Assembly: GCA_013365365.1 (NCBI GenBank)
Contig: JABVXU010000016.1
Span: 186,001 to 250,000 of the forward strand
Reading direction: 5' to 3'
DNA: 64,000 nt
Source of the DNA: Cruorifilaria tuberocauda
Lineage: Eukaryota; Nematoda; Chromadorea; Rhabditida; Onchocercidae
The notes beneath the pieces were generated by a model. It made no database searches and was not told the origin of the DNA. It saw nothing but the letters and a program-made list of their open reading frames with translations. The translations under genes and the position numbers were made by a program. Of the stretch, positions 39,235 through 50,600 are shown in pieces (within the stretch, counting starts at the first letter, position 1; each line of letters starts with the position of its first letter).

Positions 39235-40110
39235 CATCCATTCACAAATCTATTTGAGTAAAAGATAGGTTTTACATAAGGTAGATAACAAATTATAATT
39301 TCAAAAAACATTAAAATATGAAACCAACGCTTTCAATGCTAATATAGAGAGTTGCTTACTCTCGAATACGATGTTTTAAAATATAATGAAATGATTTTAC
39401 AAAATCCTTGATAATATTTTTCGAGACTTCGTCGTTTTCACTAATTAAGAAGTTCTCAACTGAAACAAATTACTTGCAAAAAGAAAAAAGAAGAAGTGAT
39501 ATAACGTCTGAAATAATTCCGTAGAAAATAAATCGATGTTGGAAAGAAAGAATATTTGCTTAAACTTGAACGGAACTAACCGATAACTTTTGCTTCCTTC
39601 TGTGTTAGTCAATGATATCGATTATCAGAGCAATATCCAATGTGATACAAATAACCGTTAAATTCAGTGTAAAATATTTGAGAAATTCGTCCCTCACTGT
39701 TACAAATGTTAAAAACAACATAAAAGGAATAGTATTGATGGGTTGCGAATCATTGTAATGTATGATACTAGACGGTACAGATACAGTTTACTAAACATAA
39801 TCAGTGTTAAACAAATCTCTACACTTTCCGTTGTTTCATAGTACTAGAATGTTAAGTTGTTGAGTGGCGTCAAATTTACTAAGTGAAATAAAACTCATGA
39901 ATTCTTGGATTTGAAATTACTTCAGATAATAGATTTTTCTAAGTTATTTTATTTTTAAATTTAAACTTCCTTGACAATTTTAGAGCAGATTCTTCGACAA
40001 AACTATAAATTTTTGAATTCTTCAAATTTGGCTTTAGAATTAATAATGAAATTGGATAGTAATTAAGAACTTACAAACAATAGAAGCTCAAGCTTGAATG
40101 ACCTCCAGTT
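39235..40110 (-). pseudogene. Decayed partial duplicate of the 7TM receptor gene (exons 1-3 only)
   Basis: Three blocks resemble exons of the 35533-37790 gene. At ~40070-40110 there is an exon-1 end with the same GTAAGT donor. At ~39605-39800 an exon-2 copy encodes IPFMLFLTF and VRDEFLKYFTLNL, then stops early after LIIDIID. At ~39235-39340 an exon-3 copy of the ICYLPYVKP region carries frame breaks. Exons 4-7 are missing. The matched pairs sit 2.4-2.6 kb apart here but 3.9 kb apart in the 3' flank, so an internal deletion of about 1.3 kb probably removed them. Confidence 0.7.
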
Positions 40111-40344
40111 CGACTTATTCTTTGCATGTTAGTAATATATGGAATGTAACTACTTGTGTGAGCTAATTACTGCAACAATAATTACAGCAGCATCTCATTA
40201 AAATGCTTCATGATAGTTTCTTTATACTACATTGAACTTATTACTCTACTCGATAATAAAGCAATGATGATAAACTTAATCAAAACTTGCAAGGCTTAAT
40301 TGCTTGAAGCTGTGAAATACAACTGTCTCGACAATCTGATCAAC

Positions 40345-40484
40345 GCTGGAATATGGGACAAAATTTCCCAACAACTGACATCATGAAGTGCTACGCAGCA
40401 TTCCGTAAAGGAACACTAGAAGGTTTCAAATTAAGAGAAGAAAGTTCGAGACATCCTCAAATGAAAGATTTTCAAATTATCTAA
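40345..40484 (+). mobile_element. Possible remnant of a mariner-type transposase N-terminal region
   Basis: A short open stretch encodes KCYAAFRKGTLEGFKLREES followed by SRHPQ. This recalls the W-F-x-x-F-x-x-G-D-x-x-L-x-D-x-x-R-x-G-R-P stretch that follows the helix-turn-helix of mariner transposases. The following ~500 bp has frequent stops and no clear DDE motif, and no terminal inverted repeats were found. If real, it is long dead. Confidence 0.25.
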
Positions 40485-42369
40485 TTTCTAAATGAAGTAG
40501 TTTCCGTAGGGTAGAGCATAATGAATCTTTTCTGCAGTAGTTATCGGAAAATATCTATCCATATTTACTGAATTGTTCTGGATTTTTTCATCTGCATTTG
40601 ATGTATAATCGCGTAACTCAAGCAGCAGTTTCTCAGCTTGTTCTTCTCACAATACATCTATAATTATAGCGCATAAGTAAAATGCCTCGTTGTGAAAGCT
40701 TTTCCAGCAGTTAAAAAAGACGCTTACATAAAGCATTTAGAAAGAACTATGCGTTGATGATACATTCGTTAGCAGAAAATAACTCAGAGTTACCGTTTCT
40801 CTTCCACTACTTCAATGATGAAGTTGGCAATGCTCATGCTTTCATGTTTTAAATTCTTAGCAAAAATCACAGATAGGAGATGGCCGAACAAAAATGAAAA
40901 AAGCATCCCATCGATGAGATAAAATTGGTTTCCACCGAGTCAATATCAGAAAAACTGATTGATAGTGCACGAAATTGATAGTTCAAAATCATTGCGAAAA
41001 AATCATTGTTGAAATGAAATTAACGAAAAACATAACAATCGTTAAACATAACATACTTTTTTGCATGTCATACTTCTGGAGTATATGTTTTACTTTTTCA
41101 TATTTCAAAAATTAAAGCGTTAAAACACAGGTTGCTATGATATTTAATCCTTTCAATAAAGAACATTTATTCGATGCACAGATATGCAAATAATAAAAAC
41201 CATAGGCACTTCTGACCACGAAAATAAAAAAAAAATTATTTCAAAGCAATCTGATCTACAGAGGAGAAATTTTAATTAAAAGCTGAAGTGAACGGGTAAT
41301 CCATAATTATCAAGCGACAAATAAATGGAATCCAACCGAAAATTTCTACCCTTGTAGCAAAATACTGATAGAGATTAAAATAGAATTTATCATTGATAAT
41401 ACTTATATTAAGTTATTCCAGAGATAATGAAACTGATTAATTCTCACATGAAACCACTTCATTCTTACTGTCATATCACATCACTTTCTATCTTCATGTT
41501 ATGATAGCATTTTCGATCACAGGACTCATTTTCTTTCCTTCCTCATCACAATATTCATTGTGATTTAAAAACTATTATGGTAAATTACCTCTTTGAATTT
41601 ATACCATTCATGCATTTTGAATTGCGCCTAATTACTGTACCCAAAAAGAAAATTGTAAAATATAATTTGGAAAACAAATTAGAAGCAACTTGAACTACTT
41701 TTAGAAGACATACAATATAGTATTTGAACTGGAAAAGAGTTATTGCTGATTCAAATATTTGTTTAATTTAATTTTTTTTGCAACACGTTCTAAAAATTGC
41801 ACATCAGTGCGCTATGGAAAAATTAAGGCAAGTTGAATTTATTAACTGGGAAATGTAATTTAAATTTGATGCTTAAAAATTCACTTTAACAGAATGAAAG
41901 AGAAAGTATAAATGCCGAAATTTCCATAGAACAATGCCATATATATTTTTAAATGCATATTTAAGAGTAAATCTTGTTTATTTGTTATACATTTTATCCG
42001 ACGATACTACAAAGGGTTATTATTCCGAATTATACACAAATGAAAAAATCAAAAAGAAAGAAGGAAATCCCGTTGTAAAAATAACACATTATCAAAAAAA
42101 TGTAAGTAACAAAATTTTACAAAAATAATTAGTACTCTAATTCAATTAAAACTGCAAAAAAATACAAAATGGTGATTGAAAAGAACGTAAAATTAAATTA
42201 ACATAGACTTGATATAAATGGTATCAAAATAATTTCATCAGTGATAAATAAATTCAGCGTTTACCAGAAAAGAATGCTAAGAGAAAAAAAATTGAAGAAC
42301 ACACATACACACACACTACATGAATGTATTACCAAATTCTTTGCTCATAACAAATATATTTTACTAATT
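40485..42369. other. 3' flank of the MUA-3-like gene; no gene recognised
   Basis: AT-rich and stop-rich on both strands apart from short chance frames. The mua-3 3' UTR must begin at 42369 and run downward. A short ACAC run sits near 42300-42317. Confidence 0.5.
41977..41982 (-). other. Candidate poly(A) signal of the MUA-3-like gene
   Basis: AATAAA on the minus strand, about 390 bp after the mua-3 stop. A nearer variant hexamer may be used instead. Confidence 0.3.
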
Positions 42370-44690
42370 TCAATATTTCGAAACTCCTTTCGTCGATTTG
42401 GTTGTGGTTATTTCGGTACGATAACGCTCGGTACCACCTCCAACAGTTGGCTCAAAATTATGTGATCGTTTCACTGATGTTTTCTTATCATACACTTCAT
42501 CTTCAGCTGTTGTATCACTGAGAACTGATTCTAGATCACGATCCTATAAATAAAATTAAATGATATACTTTTATTCCTATTTCTGTCATTAATTTTATTA
42601 AAATAATCTTAATTAATTGTAAAACTATTCTACTTGTATGCACGAATAGTCGTCATCTATTTTATTAATCATTTTGTTTACTCGATTTCTTTCAAACATC
42701 AAGTTTAATTTGATCGTAAAATAATTTCATTACTGACCGTACTAAATTCACAGCTCCTACCAGCTGCTGTATTCCAATCACGTCGTGCATTACCGATGCT
42801 AAATTCCGCTATACTTTCACCTCTTTCTTGTTCATCTTTGTCTAATAATGAACTAGAATTATGAGTTCCAACCTGAAACTTAAAAAAAAATGTAAACTTC
42901 ATCTAATGATTAAGCCATTTGATAATGACAGTGAGTATAGTTATTTCTCTACTTTTGCACATTTCTGTGTTGTTTTTATAGTATTTGAATTTAAAATAAA
43001 GTTCTTAACCTGGCATGATGAATGGGATTCTGTTGTAACTTCGATTGGTGGATATACGTGAAATTCAGCAGTTGTATCATGAACATCAGCAGTGGTCAAT
43101 GTTTTCTTGGTTTCCTTTCTTGTAACGTCAGTGATTACATGTCTTTGAACTTCTTCACGTATGGTATATTCGCTTGATGATTGTGACGTCGAATCATATC
43201 CATCATTATCACGATCAAGATGCGCACGTGGGATATGCATACCATCATCAAGATAATCATGAAGCCTTGATACAGCTAATGGTCGATGCTGCTGATCATC
43301 CATCATACCATTTCCAGATTTTAACTTTGCGCGTGGAATACCTAAAGAACGATAAATGAAATACGATGTATTTATGCAATAAGAAAATTGAAAAACGAAG
43401 TGTTGCAGTCTTTTGAATAAATGTGAAATGAATACCACTTGATACCACTTAAAAAATCAATTAATTTCTTCCGAAGTATATCAATTCTATCATATTTGCT
43501 GACATAAGTATATATACAAAGTTTGATGTGCACTAATAGGCAATATATTTTCTTTTAATTCAGAGAATTGACCGATTTCCGGATAATATTCATGGCCTGC
43601 GGCACTCATTGCTGAAAAATCAGCACCACTTTCGCTTGATGTTGAAGCTTCAAGAGTAGACCAAGGCCAAGCACCTTTGCGATATGTGAATGGTTCACGG
43701 TATAATAAATTGTGACGTTTGAAACAGATACATTTCGTGCAGAAATATAATAAACAGCTGCAAACAAAATGAAGCATATTGCCGGAAACTAAAAGTTATA
43801 AAGTTATAAATCAGTAATCAAAATATTTTTGTATCTTGAAATCTGTGTTATAGAAATCTTAAGTATCAAATATTCTCAGTCAGATTATAGCATATGATTT
43901 GTTCAATATCGCAATTCACTGGTTAACATCAAATAATTCCATTCTAACATCGTTTCATCTTCAAACTGCTGCATCATCGAGGGTTTATCATTGGCTTTGT
44001 CTATTGTATGCAAGAATGATTTACATTGTCCTTATCTATTGCATATCTAGATGATTTACCATTACTTATTGTATATCTCGATAAAAACCACCGTCTTTAT
44101 CTATTGTATGTCATGCTTCTTTGTTATAATAAGTTCCATCTATCAAATGATTCCCCTGTTCATATATCGAACGACTGTATGACCCCTTTGTTCAAATACA
44201 AACTGTTTATTATATTAAATGCTCACCGCACTACTGAATGGATGTTATATAATACAACTTACTGCTAGTCGATTTTACATTAACAGATGATCTTACTAAC
44301 ACTCACTAATAGTCTTATCAACGGTTTTACTACGAACATTAAGTCTGAAGAGTCATTTTTCATCTTCCCAAACAGTATTCTCATCATACACACTCCTAAA
44401 TTGCTGTCTATCAAACCGTACGAAATTATTTCCTGATAATTGTATCATACGTTGAAAAAATAAAATTTTCAATTTAACAATAGACCTTTGTTTCAATTCA
44501 ACTGTACCAAACCAAAGCTCCTGCTTAAAAACTCGAAAAAAATCCACAGCAAATATAATAGGAATTCTACCTTTTCAACTTCAATTTCAAATTCAAGAAA
44601 AAAATACCAAAGCGTAAACAGAAGGAAAAGAACTGCAAGGACGACAAGTAGTATCACCGAAGCTTTTGATGGTGCTACGTCACAAAATTC
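42370..44690 (-). other. Membrane helix and cytoplasmic tail exons of the MUA-3-like protein
   Basis: Exon 44608-44884 ends inside a single hydrophobic helix (SVILLVVLAVLFLLFTL) right after the last EGF module. A phase-2 donor at 44608 (TTTG|GTATTT) joins exon 43573-43757, which continues the helix into a cysteine cluster (CCLLYFCTKCICFKRH). The tail of about 270 residues is acidic and Ser/Thr-rich and contains two IPRA-x-L motifs. A stronger-looking donor further into the intron gives a frame that stops in the next exon, so I rejected it. Confidence 0.8.
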
Positions 44691-47600
44691 ACCAGACCAA
44701 CCATTACTGCATACACAAGTAATGTTATTGGTCAAAGCATTGTGGACGCAATCACCATGCGAATTGCACAAATCGCAAAGTAATGCACCGCAAACTCGTC
44801 CTGGTTCTTCTGGATTTCCATCAACATAACCTTCCGGACAATGACATTCATAACCTATTGCCTTATCGACACACTCCGCAACACCTAAAATAAAATTTTT
44901 TTCCGAATCAAAGGTCATGAAAAGCTAAAATCTCACAGTAAAATGAGGTTAAATTTTCAAAAATCCACCGGAAAACATTTAAAAAGATATTATAATGTTT
45001 TTTTTTTAAGAATACAATACAATCTACACAACTCTATCACGTTACGTTTTAAAACATTTCAACTAAATGATATCTATTAGTAAGCTTTAAGAATCAAATT
45101 ATAGATAATATTAAAATTACAATTAACCTGAACAATTGGTAATGCCTAATGCGCATTCATCAATATCACGCATTTTTAAGCATAAAGTATCCTGAGCAAA
45201 CAACTGCGTCCTTTTCTCACTTTTCCGGATGTCAACATAGCCCGGATCACATTCACACATTGCTTGTTGCTCCTGATTCACGCATGTCGTATTCATTGGA
45301 CAAAAATTAACATCTGAGCAGTAATCCAAAACACAAACGCTTCCGGCAATGGCATCTTTTGGTGATGCATCGGTAAACGATGGTAAACATTCACATTTGT
45401 AAAGATGTTCCTTAAAATTATTGTCTTTTATTACATATTTTAACATGACAATATTAATTAAAATTAAAATCTCATGACAATATTCCAACTTTTAAGGAAA
45501 ATTGAGTTGCATTTAAGTTTCACTTAAACATTAACTAAAATTATTCAGTGGTCAAAACAAAATGAATGCATCATGAGATACATACAAACCTGATCAATAC
45601 AACGAGAATTTTCGGAGCATTCATTATCTTCTTTCCGTTCACATTCATTATAACCAGTATTGGGTAAGCATCGTCTTCCAGGATCTGATGGATTCAGATC
45701 GCGATATCCTTGTCCACATTCACATCGATATGCATTTGGTCCGAGATCAATGCAAATTCCTTTCGGATGGCAATTATTCTATAAAATAATTACGATAGTA
45801 ATAATAGAAATAATGCTTATTTTAAAGTAATTTTTTAATTAATATCGTTAACTAATTTCTAATATTATTAGTATTTATAGAATTGAATAAATCAATAAAT
45901 GACATTACCCACTTACAGCCTTTTTCTTCTAAAATCAAAATTATGTTAAATTTCACCTTCCAACATGCTTTGAATGGATCCGGTTGATAATTGTTAATAT
46001 ATAAACCACTCTGACCAATTTGATAATTGTTTTGATCAATAATGTATCGAATAAGCATATGATAGACATCTGACGGCAGCCGTACTGATCCTTTTCGGAA
46101 ATAAACAGTTGAATTGAATAGAAAACCTTGGCCCCACGTTGCATTAATAGTCATTGGATCTATTATTTCATTCACCTAAAATATTTCAGATTTTTATAAC
46201 ATTAAAATTTTTTTATAATATTTTTTTATAATATTTTTTATAATAATATTATTTCAAGAAGAAATTAAATTAGAAATTCCGGCAGGTAATTTTTGGAAAT
46301 TTTAAAAATATCTCACCTCAGCTGTAATAAAAGAGTTAGCTAATGGGGTATGTGGGTAGCACTGTCCGATGCCATTTTCAAAACGTCTGACGAACTCCTT
46401 AGTGACCGTATGCCGTGGATTTGCTAAGATATCCGTATATACCAGCTTCTCATCATCTTTTCGTATCACCCATAAAACAATATTCCATGCTTCTGCCGAT
46501 CTACAAATATCAGTCGACGATACACGCTTTTCACCGTGCTTACAACCGCATAAAGATCCTGCGATACATATCTGTAAAATAGATAGAACTAATATTAGAG
46601 CATATGAAATAAATATAAGATATGGACTAAATAGCACAAATCGAAAAATTTAACGATAGCAATATCTAAGAAGTAATTGACAATATTTACTTAATTTCTT
46701 CTTTATCCTCAGAATTTCGAAACAAAAAAATCGAACATTAATTGAAATTTAATTTTAAAGGTTTCTATAAATTTGATGAAACCGTTTATTTTGTCTTTTT
46801 GTTTTTGTTGTTTTACGAAAACCTAACCTCTCCAAGTTCACTATTGCAAATAGTAACACCACATGCTTCACCACGTGGTAGCTTTGGTCGGCATGGATTT
46901 AATTGATCATAATCCGGTGCAACTTGAAGTCGTCCACCACCAATAGCACCATTAGTTCGTTGAATTGATTTCGCTAGTTGATCCCATAAATTACAAACAT
47001 CAGTTGGTGTTCCAGTTGGAAGAAGTGCTATCGAAAAGTTAAATAGTAAACCATCTGGCCAAGAGCTGGAAAAAATTCAATTCATTTATATTAATTAATT
47101 AATAATATCTTTATGTAACTCTAAAAAAGAGTCAAGCAATCTCTTAAAAATTAGGCAAATAAAAATTAAGTATAACGATGCAACTTGATGTACCTATTAA
47201 CAGTTTTCGGATGAGTAATGTAATTGACATCTGTGGTGACATAACGTGTTCCATACGTGGTACTGCTCATTGTGCGTCCAATATCTTTCATAAATAAATG
47301 CGTTATCTCAACATACGGTGCACTATTGCTACTGCCATATTCCGAACTATATGATAATGTTGCTGCATCTTTATTAAGGATACGAATTGAGAATGGTATG
47401 CGTTCGACCGGTTCACAACGATCTTTAGCTGTTGAGCGTGCTTCACCTGGACGACACATACATTTAACACCGCCAACGCATACTTCATTACGTTTTATTG
47501 CGCAATAATTGTTACGGCCACATAATATTCCATCAATACGTGGCGCATCTCGCGGTAAAACTGTCGTAATTTTCTCATTTTGAAATTCTGCAAACAATAA

Positions 47601-50600
47601 AAGTTAATTTGACATTCATCACGCAACAAAAAATTAGAAGATTTAGTAAATTTATTTCAAAAATCTTTTATAGATCTAGATTCCAACATTTCAGCATTTT
47701 ATACATGCTATTCCTCTTCATCTCTTTTTATTTCTCAATGTTACTTATTTCAGTAAAATAGGGTTTACTATTTGAAAGACTAAAAATTTAATTCGAAAAT
47801 TCAAAGTACCAATGCAAACTCTGCCCGGTTCTTGTGTGTTCGGTGAATTGTCATAATATCCCGCTTTACAATGACATGTATATCCATCATCTAAATCTTC
47901 GCAAATCGCAAACTTCTTATCACATGTGTTGCCGGTCAAAATCGAACATTCGTTAAAGCGGCATATTCGTCCGGGTTGTCCAACTGGTGACTCATCATGA
48001 TACGGTTCCTTGCAACGACATTCATAACCACCTTGCAGATCGATACATTCCGCATGACGATCACAATCATTCAGATTTGCTGATTCACATTCATTGATAA
48101 CTTCAAATTTATCAATGGTTAGAACAGTTATACATAGTCTATCATCATCAATTAATTTACACACTATTCAATCACACATTTTGTATTAAAGTTACAGAAA
48201 CTTATTGTCAAATTATCAGGTATATTGATAAAAGTTAATGCAGCACACAATAAATATAACGAATATAATATTACGATCATTGATATCAATATTTACTTTG
48301 TGTGTCTAAAATTTTGTAATAAACTAAATATTCAATAACAGTAATCAATAAATTACTCATATTCCTTATCTAATTTTTCCATCGCATTTATATAATCACT
48401 CTAAAACATCTCTCTCTAAAACATTCAAATCTTTGAAGTAAAATTTGTTAGAGAAACCTACTGTAAATGCATATGGTGCCGGGATGTGCCGGATTGCCAT
48501 CATGATATCCATCACGACAGCGACAATCATAGCCTTCCTGTTTATCGATACAATCTGCGAAACGTGAGCAGTTATTTAATGATGGATTTCGGCACTCGTT
48601 TACTTGCTGGAAACATTTACGTCCAGGCCTATTGGGGTTTGGTGATCGGTCCACAGAATTTAGTGGACAACGACATGTATAACCATCTGGTAAGTCTTGA
48701 CAAATAGCCAACGGATCGCAATCGTTCAATGAACGATCCAAACATTCGTTCATCTGAAATTCAAAAGGTAAATTTTATATTAGAATTATGTGAAAATATT
48801 ATAATGAAGTGACTTTATGTGCAGAGTAACTATGTATTGATCTGAATGATCGGATATGCTTACACACTGATTTAAGTATGACCTAATCATGAATATGGCA
48901 ACGCCTAATTCGTATATTCAAAATAATTTAAATTACTAAGATAAATTATGAAAAAAAATGAAGAACAAACTTGTTCGACACAAATTCGTCCCGGTCGATT
49001 AGTTTTATCCGGTGATTGATCGATGTAACCATCCCGACAACGACATGTATACTTTTCGTCATTTTTTGTTTCACTACAAATAGCAGCCGGATGGCAATCA
49101 TTCTGACTTGCATCCAAACAGATAGGTTCCGTAAGAATGCAAACACGGCCTGGCTTGTTTCGAGTATCCGGTGAACGGTCCACATAGCCTTGTAAGCATT
49201 CACAGGTATATGTTTGCTTCCCAACTGCACGACATGTTCCAGCTGGATGACAATCATTAAGAAGTGGATCTTGGCAAGGATGCTCTGAAATTCAATAATT
49301 TCAATGTTCAAAACAGAAAAAAGAAAAGTTAATACTTCCATTATTTTAATTTTTCTGCTAAATAATTTCATTGTTCAAATTTAAAAACTAATGAGGAAAA
49401 TTAATTCTTTGTAATTAATATCAATAATAGCGCAAAATATTTATTCCATTAAATTCCATTAATAGTAATGCAAACCGTATAGTTATGCTATATTTCATTT
49501 CATTATATTTCACTTACGTTTTATTTCAAATTCGAAAGATTTAAATAATGCTAACTTGGTGGTGGTGTAACGGGTGCAGGTGGCTCACAAACATATCCGC
49601 TCTGTGTTCCGTCAGGTGAACGATCAACATAACCATGTGCGCATTCGCAACGATATCCTTTCGGTTCATCGTAACATATAGCATTACGTGAACAATTATT
49701 TAGACGTGGATCTCGACATGCGCTATCTAAATATTTATTATCAAATATTGATTTTTCAGTAAAAAAATATTGATTTCAAAAAAAGAATTAGAATATAATT
49801 TTTAAAGTGTTGAAAAACAGAATAAGAATTTATTATATGAACAATGAAATGTAAGAAAAAAAGGACATATCTTACTTCGAACACAAATTCGCCCTTTTTT
49901 TCCAACCGGTGATTGATCGAGATAACCTTGTATACAGGTACATTTATATTTGTTACCACCAAGAGGTTCACACACAGCCGCTGAACTACATTCATGATTT
50001 GGTGGACAAACTTCTGAAATTTTTTCGCCTTTATCATTTAACAGAATTCTAGAAATTTTAATCCATTTTTTAACGGTAATATGAATTTTATTAAGAATTC
50101 CATCTGTAACGAATATTTCGAATCAAATATCTTACCTGGCGTACCACATACTCGCCCTGGTTGTGTAAGTAAATTGGGTGATCGATCAATAAATCCATCC
50201 TTACATTCACAAGTATAACCCTCTTCCAAATCACGACATTCCGCTTGAGCGCTACACGTATGCCTTTCACTTGCGCATTCATCAATTAGCTATAAAATAT
50301 TTGAATTCATTTACTAATTAGTTAAATTACTTGAAATAGCTCAATAATAAAAATTTTACAAATTAGATAAATGCATTTATTACATTACATTATCATAACT
50401 CAAATAGAATTCATCAAAGTTATCATGAAGTTACGATTTTATTTAAAAAAAGTTATGATTTTATAAGAGAGTTTCTTGTGATTTATTTTTTTTAATTTGC
50501 AATAGTTTTCATCATTTCAATTATTTGGAATTCAAAAGTGATTTCTCATTTGGAATTAAAATTTTAAACTTATGTCATTAAAGACATTCACATATATGCA

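Noticed and set aside
44493..44608. Extension of the MUA-3 membrane exon to the strong-looking donor after EVEK
   Set aside because: That donor is phase 0 and puts the next exon into a frame with an early stop. The GTATTT donor at 44607 keeps the frame and a sensible helix.
46080..46100. FRKGSV in SEA repeat 2 as a G/S self-cleavage site
   Set aside because: Aligning the two SEA repeats puts this Gly-Ser after the strand, in the turn before the helix, not at the cleavage turn.
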